Below are positions 46,888 to 59,287 of a stretch of 64,000 nucleotides of DNA, in pieces. How positions within the stretch are numbered: position 1 is the first letter of the stretch; each line of letters begins with the position of its first letter. The DNA lies in the NCBI RefSeq assembly GCF_000516985.1, contig NW_006917093.1, positions 1,674,001-1,738,000 of the forward strand. The letters run 5' to 3'. The notes under the pieces are model-generated. The model saw nothing but the letters and a program-made list of their open reading frames with translations. It was not told where the DNA came from and searched no databases. The stretch is from Pestalotiopsis fici W106-1. Its lineage: Eukaryota; Ascomycota; Sordariomycetes; Amphisphaeriales; Sporocadaceae. A program made the position numbers and the translations under genes.

Positions 46888-49800
46888 CTACAGCATATCT
46901 CGGCTCATGTCATACGACCAACCACCTTCACGTCTTAGCTTGTCTCGAGCTGCAAGATCCTTCCGAATGTCATCCTCTGTCAGCCTATCTGTACCGCTCC
47001 AGTTTGCACTAGAGGTTCGGGCTCGGAACTTGTGCCATCGATCTTTGCTCTTGCTGAAAACCTCTTCCATGTTGAGTGGTGCTGGAGCTCCAAATACTCG
47101 CATGGGATCCAAGGTCTCTTGATCCATCAAGGCGCGTCGGAGAGCAGGCGAGTCAGTCCATGAAGCAAACATTTGCTTCTGCTCATCATCAGAGTATTCG
47201 TCCTCATCATCTGTGTTAATCTCTGGAAGCTCAATCTGTTCGCCGTTCTGGAAGCGGGGTGATGAGCGTGCTGCCGACTTGGCCGCAGATTTAGCGCTTG
47301 GACCGCCAACAGGTCGAGCAGGCGTCTTGTGAGCAGGCCCGGCTGGGTTGGGGGCAAAGGGAATTGCACCCTTTGCGAATTGGGCCGTGTCCATAGGGTG
47401 CCCAGGCTTTGATAACGTGTTGTGCTGGCTCGTCAACGTCGACTTGAATAGGTTCTTGGTAGCGCTCGGAGGCGCGTTCGCATATCCGCTCGGGAACATG
47501 TTCTTGGTTGCCGGATCTTGAGGTTTGACTGGCTTTTGGGCCTGCGAAAGCATAGACCCGGCGGCAACCTTCTTAAAGCCACCAGATGGGCGGACCGGGG
47601 CGCCCTTGAGGCTGGGCTGGCCCCCCGTTTCCATGTCATCTTCAAACTCCTCCGTCATGCGCATTCTCTTGCTCTCCTTGCCGTCTTGTTGCAGCGGGCG
47701 CTTAATTGTGGATTTGGGTGCATTCACGGGGCGTCCAAAGTCCTCTTGAGATTTGGGCGCCAATGAACCCAAGCGAGAAGCAGGGCGACTCGGCTGGCTG
47801 CTCTGGGAACTTCCTTTATAATCAGGTTGGCCGTTGATAGATCGCGCTGCCGGCGGCGGCGCTCGCGTTTGCTTTGCCTTTTCCAAGATAGCCTTCTTCT
47901 TCGCTTCCTCACGGGCGGCTGCAGCTTGTCTGCGCTCCTCTTCCTTTTGCTTATCGGCCTCGAGTTTGCGCTGCTGCTCCTGAAGCCGCTCCTCGTCTCT
48001 CTTGCGCTCCATCTCTGCCTTGGCGTCGCGCTTACGTTGCGCCTCCCGCTCCTCTTGCTCCTTCCTCCGTGCTGCCATCTCAAGCGCCTTGGGCCGGCTG
48101 CTTGAGGACTGTGAGCTCTTGAGGCTCTGAGGAGTAGGCCTTTGCATGGTCGCTTGACTGGCCTTGCTCTTGGGCTGCGCTTGCTGGCTCGTCACTCCCA
48201 GTGTTTCGTGCAGGCCAGAAGAAAGCGTGCTGTTTGAAGGCTGATACTGAGAGTGCTGGGATCCCATATTCACACGAATCACTGTGGGCGCCTGCTTCGC
48301 TTTGCTCATAGGCTCCTTTGTCGGCTTCATTGGTCGCTTGATCTCCCGACCCTTTGCTGCTGATGCCGGTCGTGGCACTGATGGAGGAGGCATGGAAGAT
48401 GGTGCTTCAGTCATATCAACATCGGCATCTGCCTTCGTATCTGCTGCAGATCGCTCTTCTGTTTCTGTGCCATTAACTGGCTTTCGACGAGGACTTGTGC
48501 GTGTCGGCTTAGAAATTGGAAGCACCGGAGGAGGGACTGGCGTTTCAACCGGTCTCTGTTTCTTCTGAGCAAGCTCGGCAGCCTGCTTTTCCATGGCGGC
48601 AATGCGCTCCTGTTCCTTGCTGAAAACGCGAGCCTTTTCCCGTTCCTGTTCGCGGGCCTTCTCAAGCTTCTCCATTTGTTCAGCTACCCGTTTCGCTTCC
48701 TTGGCTTCCTTCTCCTTGCGCTTCTCTTCCGCCTTTTCGCGCTCAATCGAGGCCCGGGTCCTGCGGCCTTCGAGACGTACAGGGCTAGGGGGCCGGATCT
48801 GAGACTGCACATCAAATATCTTTTGAGAAAGATCGGGGTAAAGAGGCTGGGAGGTGTGTGAAGATGTCTGCTCAAGAGAGGATGTCGAAGGAGCGGCATG
48901 CAAGCCCAAGCGAATGCTGGATGGTGAGAGAAGAGATTTGCCCTCGGCGCTGATCGCAGCACTACTTGCAAGCAGTCCTTTTGAGGTTTTTAAAATCGAC
49001 GAAAGCTTGTTCTTAACTTGCTTCAAGGGGCTTTCCCTCAGAGTCCGAGAGGGCGACTTTGGAGGCGCATCGAAATCAAAGTCGTCATCCTCTGCCACAG
49101 GTGCAAGTGATGGGTTAGAAACGGACATTGTCTGCTTCAATGCCAACATTTCGTCTTCATCCTGGGTCATGATTGGGATCGACGGGACGGAGGCTGACTT
49201 GTGATGACCCAAAGCACTCGTCGTTTTCGAGGGAACGACAGGCTTTTCGGGAGACTTGGGACGGATTTCGTGCTGGCGCGTCTTCGGCATGGTGAATTCA
49301 CTGCCACTGACTGTAGTCTTGCCAGACACGCCTTCCATTACATCAGCGGTATGGCTCTTTGGCAGTGCGGGTCGTGGACTGAACATGTTGGATGCATTAT
49401 CCGGGGTGCCTAGAGGCTCGATCCAGTCATCGTCGTCGTCATCCTCGGGGAATGCCCCCGGTGTTGCTTGTGTCTTGGGAGATGACAGCTTCGGTTTTTC
49501 TGGCGACTGAGGAGCTGTAATAACGCCCGGAGCAGCTGAAGGAGCCATAGGAGCCACGGAGGCTGCCGGCAGCACAGAATTGGCGATCGACTTGGATAGA
49601 CGTGGTGGTGCCGGTTGGGATTGACCAAGCTTGCTGATCTGATCCTGTAGCCGTTGTGTGTATGTTTTGTTGTGCTCGGTAGCTGTGGCTGCCTCTTCCA
49701 CCTGCGCCGGAGCCCTCGGAGCCTGAGAAACGATATCGATGTCGTCTTCATCGTCATCGTCATCAATATCCATATCATCATTCTCATCGTCGGATACTTC

Positions 49801-51002
49801 AGGTCTGATGTTACCGAGACTCTTTCCGCCAGTGGTTCTGTTATAATAGCTATTCCGTTTGTCAATGTGGCTAGTTCTCGAGATACGGTTTCCGATGCTC
49901 TTGTGAGTCATAGGCTCACGAGCCGGTAGTGAGGCAAAGTTCAAGCTGCTCTTTCGAACAACAGGTCTGATGGGACTCGATCCATCAGAGGCGGATTGAG
50001 ATGCCTCCTCGTCCGCAGTCTCCAGGACCTCGGTCTCTTGAATTGGCTTTACTTCGACCTGTGGTGGCTGAATCGAGGATAGTTTGACTGGTGATGATTT
50101 CACAGGAGAGCTTTCTTGAGGTGAGTCCTCAACTTCATGCTGAATCGGAGAGCCCGCTGGAGTGGTGCTCTCGTGATGGCCCGGGTGGCTCTTTGGTGAC
50201 GGAATCTTGTCAATGTTGGCGGTAAAGTACTGCGTGTCGAGCTCGGCACGTACAGTATCGATAGTCGCCGTGGGTTCTGGTGAGCCGCGCGCAGGTGTTT
50301 CCTGGATTTCGCGCACTGGGGAAGACACCTGGAAAGCGACATGTTCGTGGTTTCCTCTTGGGCTTGCGAGCTGCGTTGGTTCTTCAAAATCCATCTCCCC
50401 TTCGTCCACATCCATAAGCTCCTGGCTTCCGTGATATCCGGAGTCCACCATAGACACGTAATTTGAAGGTGCAACATTCTGTACTTTTGCAGGACTTGGT
50501 TGTGGAATCGGATCTGTGGCAATCTTGACCCTTGGTGCTGGGGTGCGGTCTACGATAGAAGAGCTCGCGAATGGGTTAGGCGCTCCTTTCGGGGTGGCGC
50601 TGAATATGTCGGCCAATGGCTGTGTTTAGATTAGTCAAGCAGTTCGGGCAGACAGTCGCCAGAGTTTGAACAATAAACATACCACGCGCGGTCCGGTAGG
50701 GTTGGCTTTCCGGGCAGTTCGCGGTGTCTTGCCGCGTAGCTTGCCAGGCGTCTTGAATATTTCTGCAACATGACTGAGATAGATTTAATAAGAGATCCAT
50801 GGGGGTCTTTTGGGGTTTTCACCAACATTTGATTTTCGCTGAATATGTCCGCCATGTGCTCGTTCAACCACTCGAAGTCGTTCCGCGCGCTGAACGTGAA
50901 CTCTTCAATCTCGTCCTGGGCAATATTTTGAGCCGACGAGCGCTCTTCTGCTATCCATGGCGCTGAGCCAACCTGCAGGCGCGCAGCTCGTTGTCCAGCC
51001 AT
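46888..51002 (-). CDS. SLI15: Inner centromere protein (INCENP/Sli15 family)
   Basis: Scaffold of the chromosomal passenger complex that binds and activates Aurora kinase at centromeres and spindle. Exons are 50827-51002, 50683-50773 and 46888-50619, giving 1332 residues. The N-terminus MAGQRAARLQVGSAPWIAEE leads to FEWLNEHMADIFSENQ. The second exon restores VAEIFKTPGKLRGKTPRTAR before PLADIFSATPKG. A long low-complexity region rich in Ser, Pro, Glu and Lys follows. Two highly charged helical stretches (about 660-730 and 870-960, e.g. RRKEQEEREAQRKRDAKAEM) form the coiled/single-helix region. The IN-box that contacts Aurora is at about 1243-1300: WTDSPALRRALMDQETLDPM and RVFGAPAPLNMEEVF. The first-intron donor is a less usual GTTGGT. 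Assignment rests on the IN-box and is strong. Confidence 0.9.
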
Positions 51003-52076
51003 GGTGGGCTGCTGGTAGTATTCAGCACTGTGAACAGCTCCTCGTACGTGTCAGCTCGACGGCCGACGCGTTTTGGGCGGTGGTGCAGTTAGCAAAGGGC
51101 GTCGTGGTGAATAGATGGGTGACGGTCGACTAAAGCATGGCTCAAAGGTTGTCAAAGTGGCTAGGTAGCAGCAAGCAACAGCTTGATGTCGTCTTGTGGG
51201 TTGTGTTAGAGTGATGAACAAACATTGAAGACGTGAGCGCAAGTTCTGGCAATGACCAGGGCTGCTAAGATAGGGTGTGAGCGGGCGGGCGGGCGAGCGT
51301 GGGTGTGCAATGCCGCCTTTTCATTGGGTCGGAGCCTGGAATGTAAACAAAAAAACACGCTTTGAGCTCCAAGAGCCGCTCCGCTAAATAAAAGCCCCCC
51401 CACCACAAAGCTGGACTTACCATTTGGGGTGTCTCCCGAAACGAGCCAGACATTCTCTGCACGGGCCACCGGGTCTGTACCTTAACCATTCAAGTTTCAT
51501 CCCAAAGGCTATTTATTCATTGGGTGAACTAAAGCCCTGTAAGGTAGGTCCTGTTGCAAGCAACATTTGGTGCTATGGGTGAAATCCAGCCTCGGATTCC
51601 AGATCCAATTCTTAATCTTAATATCTCGCCCTTGTGGATTGGTACATCAGAATGACCAGGGTTTTGCCAAAAATTGTCTATTTTTGTGGCGTCACCAGAA
51701 TTGTACACCACATCATCATCTATGATAGCAGTGGAATGAGCATGTGAAACATCATCATACGGGACTAGTTGACGGCATCTGTCGTGAAAGTCACAAAAAC
51801 CAAAAGCAAAATGTAAAGGAGCTGGTTTGTCACCCATCTTCCTGATGCAGTATTACGCTCTCAAGGTCACAACTGGAACCTCAAAGATGCTCTGATTGCT
51901 CTGATGACTAGTACCTCTAACATCCGAGCAACTGCTCATGACTGTACATGAACTCCCCATTAGTCATGATCATTCCGTATTTCCGTGGCGCATGCACATA
52001 TCTCCATAAGCGAAACACCAGCTTATTGCAAATCTTTGAACGCCGAATCCACGACCCTATCACAGCATAATATAAA
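51003..52076. other. Intergenic upstream of INCENP
   Basis: INCENP promoter on the left and NOT2 3' flank on the right. A GC-rich GGGCGGGCGGGCG tract lies near 51284. No gene is supported. Confidence 0.5.
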
Positions 52077-54912
52077 TTATGCTGTGCTGTTGGCAGTCTC
52101 TAGCTCTGCATAAACGAGGATCAATTCCTTCTGTAGAGACGGATTAGTTGAGAGAACAGTGCTACCTGTCGGTATGGTGAGAACCTACCCGCACTTTGCT
52201 CCAGACACTGGTGTCCCACACAATGTAGTATCCTTGCTCGTGTTGTGGGCTCAGCGAACGAGGCGTCATGGAGTCGTCCTTTGTCAGCCAGATCTGGAGC
52301 CTCTTATGCCATCTCCAGTTGCGGTTGTTCCTGCAATAAGCTATCAGTATGCGTTGCCATCGTTACGGGCATCGCAGACGACTCACAGCTCTGCTGCCGC
52401 CAACTGTTGCTTGACATCGCCAGGGCAGCTGTAGAAAATCCACATCAACGTCTCCTCGTTGAAACTTTGAATTTTGTTCTCCAAAGGCTGAACATTAGTC
52501 ACGTTATAACACTCTGGCAATTTAAAATTCGGAATGGCTGGCCGTGGTGGCGTGTCGTTGAAAAGGGAATAGATTTGCGTCGAGATTGGCCTTTAGGCAT
52601 GTCAGCTTACGGCTCACGATTTGTAACCTTTAGAACTCACTCATTGGATTGCAGATTGAGACCAAAGTGGTTTGGATCCACGCCCGTGACAGCACTCGTA
52701 TAATCCGAGTAGTTGTTCATCAGCGTCCGTAGGCCTTTGATGCCCCATTTGTCGACAGGAGACATGCCAGATAAGGGGTCATGCGTCACCGGAGACTGAC
52801 TCTCCTTTTCGTCACTGTCCTTGGCAGTAGGCACCTCGTTGCCAATGGCGCCTAACGACGCGCGACCTTCGGATGTGTCTTGTGCAGATGTGGGCGACGC
52901 TACACTATCTTGGCGGAAGCCCGGGGGCTTTTGTCGAGGCTCGTGGCCACTCATGGCGCTTCTGATGTCCTGACCCCGTGAAGAACCTGGATGTGTCAGC
53001 CACTAAGGTGGTAATAATGCACAGGTTTACCTACCAGGAGCGCCGGCATCGGGGGATCGTGTATCGTTTGATCGAGTATTGGCGGAAAGGGCACTGAGGA
53101 GGCCATTACCAGCTCTGTTACCGGAGATTGAAGGCGCAGGACTGGACTGGGCTCCAAAACCAAGCTGTGACATGAGGTTGGAACCTCGCTCCTGCCCAAT
53201 CTCGCCGTTACCATTGCGGAATCCCCCGTTGCTGTTGTTGAGCGGCGGAAAGTCGTCGATGCTGCCTGGTTGAGGCTGCGATGCTTGTCCGGCATTGCCC
53301 TGGCCGCCAAACCGGAACGAGCCCTGATTGGAGGCGATGCGCGCAGATGAAGAGAACATGTCGTCTGGTTGACTTGGTTGGGATGAAAGAGGAGTGGACT
53401 GGTTTCTCTGAATCGGCCCCACGTTCCTGCTTCCACTGGTCGACCATAAGGACGATTGATTAGCGGACGGATTTTGAGGATTGTTCGACAAAGATGGAAA
53501 TTCCCTAGATCCAAACACGTCAGTTGGGATCAATCTCGACAATACCAATCAATGCAGATGCTGTCCTCTTCCCACAAGTTTGTAGAGTGCAGGGGTTTAG
53601 AGGAGAGAAGGGAATAAGTTTGGTAGTGCAGTGAAGCTGATGACGTGACCCTTGCAAACGGAGTAAATAAAGAGATGGAGACCAAGTACCCCTTGGCAAC
53701 AATAGCATACGGCGCACCGCTTGAAGAAGCCGTAGAAGCATCCGGCAATGGCAAAGCCAGACTACTGGTTGGCTGCCGTTGAACCAGCCGCTTCTTCTTG
53801 GGAACCGACTCTCCAGACACTGCCATCTTGCCGCAGAAGTGTATCGTTTTGCTGTTAAAGATCGCTCTCCTGGAGAGGAAGAGGGAGAGGAAGAGGAATG
53901 TTGATTGTTTTGGTATTGATGTTCGTCCCGTGTTCTCCTCGTCCCAACGGTGTATGCGGTTGGCCGCTGCAAGTGCTGGGTGATGGAGACGCGGACAGGT
54001 AGGAGGTGGCCAATAGTTGGGTGGGATGTGACATGAAAACACAAAGAAGAAGTTTCGACCTACGATAAATCGAGTGGTGTTGCTGGTTGAGATCCGCTCA
54101 GGCTTTGTGCGAAGCTAAGGTTTCCTCCCAATGGTCTCGCGGAATTTTGAAGGCCTGCACCGCTCATGGGCACATTTCCACCAAAAGCCCAACCACTGGC
54201 GTTATTTGCTGGATTTCAGAAAACGCATCAGTTCCAACTCTTTTTTTTTCTTTTTGGTTGTCGCATGTGCTCTACATCTGTTGTTTCCCCAGACGGAGAG
54301 AGGCTCATCATACCTAGCTTGCCGTTGGGTATCCGATTCGATACTGTCCTGCCTGGTTGTTGTGGTTGTTGCTGCCCACCAAATCCAGATGGCATCCCTC
54401 GTAGGGATTGTGATACGGTTCCTGGAAGGAGTAATGAGCATTAGCCAAAGGGTTGCAAATATGGAATGCTCAATCGCAAAGCAGAGCAAGAGACCCCATT
54501 TGCCCCTCCCCAGAAATTCGGGACCGCCAGGGCCACGGACGGACAGACAATCGGCATAATGTATTGGGCATAAAAGGGCACAAGGGGGAAGGGAGGTGTG
54601 GAACGGGTGCCGCTGAGAGTGGGAGGCTGGCACGACCGAGTGGGAGGTGGCCCAAGGCTGAGACAACGTAGGCCCTGGAGCAGCTCTAATCGCAGCTCCG
54701 TCGCAAAGCAGAGCTCAATGGCCGAGCAGGGCAGTCGCACAGGAGCGGGCAGCACATCGGAAGGGTCGAGGAAGCCGTCAAGGGGATGGTTTGAATCGCG
54801 CGAGGAGACACAATGATCGAGTTCGTGAAAGGCAAACAGCGGGGCACACGAGGCGCAACATTTGAATGGAAGCATGGTGAGTGGGAGGGTGAGGACTACC
54901 TGGACGATTCAT
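52077..54912 (-). CDS. CDC36: CCR4-NOT complex subunit NOT2
   Basis: NOT2/CDC36 subunit of the CCR4-NOT deadenylation and transcription complex. Eight exons (54900-54912, 54314-54421, 54064-54208, 53035-53504, 52641-52986, 52387-52590, 52189-52330, 52077-52130) give 493 residues with every phase matched. The start exon encodes only MNRP plus one base, continuing GTVSQSLRGMPSGFGG. The conserved join LDLSEFPSLSNNPQN spans a 559-base intron. The C-terminal NOT-box region contains GLRTLMNNYSDYTSAVTGVD, CYNVTNVQPLENKIQSFNEE, TLMWIFYSCPGDVKQQLAA and NNRNWRWHKRLQIWLTKDD, ending KVRKELILVYAELE. The middle is Asn/Ser/Gly-rich. The 13-base first exon and large third intron make the 5' end the least certain part. 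Confidence 0.92.
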
Positions 54913-55719
54913 AGTTGGGTCGCAAGGTCACTGAAAGTGTTTCTCGACAATATTCGCAAGCTCGATGGGATCGGTTTGGTTTCGGGTTGTAGAGTTCGGC
55001 GCCGATTATGATGGATATATTGTCAAGCGTAGTCTACTACTGCTCGGATGGGGGCACGTTGTGTAGAATTGTAGAACAAATGGAGCTTCATGGTCGCAAT
55101 GAAGTTTTACTGGGGTTGGTGGCCACATCGGTCCTAGCCTTAGCGCTTTCCGGTTCGTGGAGCCATGGTACGTAAGGTAGTCGCTAGAGGTAATGTACAC
55201 ATGCTGCAGGGCAATGAGTCTGATCCGTGCACTGTTTTGCCGCTGCTTAGCCAGTCCCATGCCAGATATACTACAGCAGCCAGCTAACAATAAGACGCTT
55301 GCATGAAGACTTGCATTGATGAATATTACCGTGCGGGTCAGCCCCGATGACTCAAATTACTGTCATAAAAATCGCCAATGATATTATCTACATTTTTCAT
55401 TCAGATTCTATATGAAGAGTACGCCCCTTTACAACAAGTATGCGCGGCCGCTTTGATATTTTTTTCTTTCTTTCTTAACGCGCTCGTCGACTAGCATAAA
55501 CACTGTATCCGCTGGTATGCTTCGTGTGTGCTGCAAAGTTGCCAAGTATCAAGGCAGGTAATCTTGGGACCAAATATGATAGGAAGACACATATCCCTAA
55601 ACATCCATGAATTGGCGAATTTGAGACTTGATGAGTCTGGCCGGTCAATTCCATATCAAGGCAGGCATGGCAAAGCTACAACAAGATAGGGCTGCGTGCC
55701 TGCTGATTTCTGTTGAAAC
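54913..55719. other. Intergenic upstream of NOT2
   Basis: NOT2 promoter side and ZNG1 3' flank. No gene, repeat or RNA was recognised. Confidence 0.5.
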
Positions 55720-57105
55720 TCAGTGCAATCGTATACTGCTAAGCACGCTTTGCTCCAATTCCGATGCCTGCAGTTGCCGACCGATCAGCACAATCTTTCC
55801 AGGTGAGCCGGCTGTTTCGCTAAGCGAAGTAGTTGGCGCATCAAATATTTCAAAGATTTCTCGAACGCCTTGCACGATCTTAACTTCTCCAGAGGTGATT
55901 CTCAGTCGAGCCTTTAGCCGATGGATCTCGAGCGGTGTACTTTGATCAGGCCCAGCACTGGGCAGTTGACCCTCCCACAAAACTGACCGAAGCCAGCCGT
56001 CCAGCATCTCTAGCTGTTCTGGCGTCAATAACGGCAAGTCGAGAGCAATGGTTGATATTGTCTTTCTAGGGTGTTAGCAATCGGTGCGATGTTGTTTTTG
56101 AAAATTTGAGCCTACCGGATCCAAGTGGCTATGGCCCTTTCCAGCAGTATCGAGCTTGTCTACTTGGTCGTATGCATGGAGATCCAAAAGAAAGCCTTCC
56201 AGCTCTGGTACAGCACTCTGAGCTGTAACATGAATCTTTGCTAGACCGTTGATGGCCTGAATACGCGCCTTGACTTGTTCTAGCTGTTCAGAGTCGACCA
56301 AGTCCGACTTGTTTATGACAATCACATCCGCATGTGAGATTTGCACATGGGCTGTAGTCATTAGCGGACCATGGCCATCATGTTCGTGGCCTTCAATCTT
56401 CCCTTGAGGGTCGTCAAGACTGCGAAGGATATTCTTGGCATCGACCAGCGTGACAATACCATCCAGATAAATGGTACTCCCCAGGCCGTCATCAACCCAG
56501 AAGAGAGGGGCAAGATTGCCCGGGTCTGCCAGTCCGGTAGTCTCAAGGAGAATGTAGTCAAACGCTCCTTTCTTCTCCATAAGCGATTCAATAGCATTGA
56601 CACCGGAGTCTCTGCAATAGTCAGTCAGTTCCTAGGCTCTGTACTCCTGCAGTATGCCTCAAATTGATGTGCTGTACTTTACTGAGCAGCAGATGCAACC
56701 ATTGCCGACCTCGAGCCATTCCTCTACTTGCTCGTCTCCCTTGTTGACGGTGAGCGACTTTTCAATATCAAGAGCTGGAAAATGCCATTAATGTTATATG
56801 CCCGAAAATTGGCTCGGGTTTGGGTGAATAGTACGCACAGTCTCCAAACTCGTTCATGATGACGGCAATTTTCTTGCCATGCTGAGCCGTCAATATATAA
56901 TTGAGCAAGGTTGTCTTCCCAGCTCCGAGGTAACCTGTGCATCGTCAGAATTCCGATCCACGGCATTGGGAATATGAAAGCGCAGCTCACCCGTGACGAT
57001 TGTAATAGGCACCTTCACTGGCTTCTGCTGAATATCTTCAGTATCCTCCCCTACACCCTGGCCAGTCTCGACTAGCTCAGGTGGCATGTCATCATCCAAA
57101 TCCAT
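55720..57105 (-). CDS. ZNG1: Zinc-regulated GTPase metalloprotein activator (COG0523, ZNG1-like)
   Basis: A 381-residue COG0523 (CobW-type) GTPase. ZNG1 proteins deliver zinc to client enzymes such as methionine aminopeptidase 1. Five exons: 56991-57105, 56839-56934, 56678-56774, 56116-56611 and 55720-56061. Walker [10 protein letters not shown] (residues 39-47) is completed by the first splice. The zinc-binding CxCC is Cys97-Ile-Cys99-Cys100 in [15 protein letters not shown]. Switch region [18 protein letters not shown] and guanine-specificity motif NKSD (VIVINKSDL) are present, as is a His-rich HEHDGHG. The last join gives [14 protein letters not shown], leading into the CobW C-terminal domain. 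An N-terminal acidic leader ([16 protein letters not shown]) includes the ELVETG-like stretch typical of ZNG1 client binding. Start chosen at the first true ATG. Confidence 0.9.
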
Positions 57106-57748
57106 GCTGGGTAATAAGGCGCTCTGTCCGTGCCTCAAAAACGAAATGGTTCGGAAAGATAAAGAAGGACTAGAAAGATTAAAGGAATATTACCACTCAG
57201 AGGGTGACAAAAAAATTTTGTCTCTCTAGTTCTTGTTCTCTTGATGTTGTTGAGACTCTCTCTGTTGGAAGCAGCAGAGCAGGTAGTCCCTTGGAATTGG
57301 TAAGTCTATATCTACTTGCATATTTATGCATCTAGATCGATGTTCAACCCACTATTGACGAATCTCCAATACTCATAGCTACATATTTGACAAGGATACC
57401 TAGTTAATATACATCTAGCCTAATAAGCTCGGGTCTTTTTTTTGCGCGCTTCCACCGTCTCCCAGCCGACTGGCTTACATTGCACCTACCTACTAGGTAG
57501 GCACCTAGTAATAAGCTTCCAGGTCTTGTGCTTCTTTGTCGCTCGATCCCAAGGCAAAGAAAGCCAATCCTGTCCTGTGCAGCCCTGGCTTGACAAACCA
57601 CCCAGCACAACACGCATTATATCTGCGACCGGAACCCCCCAAGCCACGTCGCATCAATTGACCAACACTTTCTACAGCTTGATACGCGCGCGCCCAGCCG
57701 TCATTCCGTCGCATATGTCGCCACGAGCGTGGTAGTAGATAAAACACC
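57106..57748. promoter_or_regulatory. Divergent promoter region ZNG1 / MOB3
   Basis: A 640-base spacer holding both promoters. It contains repeated short CTAGGTA/TACCTAG motifs (57398-57404 and 57491-57509) but no assignable factor site. Confidence 0.45.
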
Positions 57749-59287
57749 ATGGCTCTTCCACCGAGCTCTCCCCGGCTTCCCAGCCCACCTCCTCCAGCTG
57801 AGGATCAGATCGGTCCCAAATCACCCGGTGTCGACCTCCAGGCTAGCCAGATGGATCAAAGCATTGTCGATACGAATTCGAAGCGTCGCATTCACCCTGG
57901 CACAAAAGCCGAAGATATGGCTGCTGGACCGCCACTGGTGCCATTGAATGAGGTTTGTCCCTTGGCTACTACATTTGTTGGAAGCAATCTGGCCATATGT
58001 CGCTAACCTAGATGATAGCTTGACTCGGCTTTTCAGCTCCAGGAGCATCTTGCCGCTCTTCATTATCATCATACCAATGCCGGCACGCAACCCATCACCC
58101 GTCAGACTGCCTCGCAGATCGCAACGCCGCCGCCTGGCATCGACGAAACACTCTGGCTATATGAGCTCTGCCGTTTTCTCATCATGCAGTGCAACAATCT
58201 GATCGTCGGCTTCCTCTTCGATACTCCGCCGTGCTCACAGGCAACCTGTCCCGAGATGCGCGCTTCCGAGTGGCAGTTCCTCTGCGCTGTACACGACCAG
58301 CCCAAAAGCTGCTGCGCCATTGATTACTGTTGCCACACGTTGGACTGGGCTGCGAATGTCGTGACAAATCCCAAGATCTTCCCGAGTCGCTTTACTGTGC
58401 TCAATGAGGGTCATGATCGAAACGCCGTCCAGAAGAACCTGGTCAATGTTTTTAGAAGACTGCACCGCATTTTTGCGCACGCCTGGTTCCAGCATCGTGG
58501 CGTTTTCTGGAATATTGAATCGCAGTCAGGTCTCTACGTCTTCTTCAAAAGAGTATGCGATCTGAATAATCTTCTTCCTGCAGAGAACTACAAGCTCCCG
58601 CCCGAAGCCGAAGGACTGGATCCCACACCCTCAGAGAAGGAGGCTTCTCAACCAAAGATTACGGCAATTGCCAAACCGCCAGTACGGGACAATGCAAGCA
58701 CCGCCCACGAAGAGGATGAACGTGAGAACAACAGTCTTCATGCACGCCGAACTAATACGACCCGGCACTCCAGCAGACCGTCTACCGGTAGTTTCGTGAC
58801 TACGGTCATTGAGGAGAGGGAGGACGAGAGCTCAGATATCAATGAAAAGATGAAAAACATGCAACTCTCAGCACCCGAGACTGTGGAGGAGGCATCGGAG
58901 GTTGAGGTCCCCGTTATTGTGGATGGAGGACTGCTGAATGGACAGACCTCTGCGCCTCCACCGCAGATCCATGCCCCCCGCATCGATATTCAGGAAACGG
59001 AAGTCGAAGAGCCAAATGACAGTGAATCACATACCCAAACGAAAACCTCGATCACCAGCGAGGATAATGCTGCGCCTGAGCCTGAAGAGCCATTAGAAGC
59101 TGAAAAGGAGCAAGAAGAAGCTACTTCTGCCGACGGCGAATCTAGTGAAGCATCTGTTGAACACGTCAAGGACGTTGCAGCCGAGAACACCGAGGAACAG
59201 CCAAAGGCAGATTCAGACCCCGACCCCACAGAATCGACTGAAGGTCCAAGCGACCCAACGGATCACTCCGCTGAGGACAAGTCCTAA
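57749..59287 (+). CDS. MOB3: Phocein-type MOB protein (MOB3, STRIPAK)
   Basis: A 490-residue MOB/phocein family protein, the fungal MOB3 of the STRIPAK complex, needed in Neurospora and Sordaria for cell fusion and fruiting-body development. Exons are 57749-57952 and 58019-59287. The core lies at about residues 110-250: ETLWLYELCRFLIMQCNNLI, CPEMRASEWQFLCAVHDQPK, CCAIDYCCHTLDW, FPSRFTVLNEG and RIFAHAWFQHRGVF. Zinc ligands Cys140-x4-Cys145 and His222-x4-His227 have the MOB spacing. The first 68 residues are Pro-rich and the last 230 acidic and disordered (EEPEEP, EKEQEEAT-like runs), longer than in animal phocein as usual for filamentous fungi. It is divergent from ZNG1. The assignment is strong. 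Confidence 0.92.
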
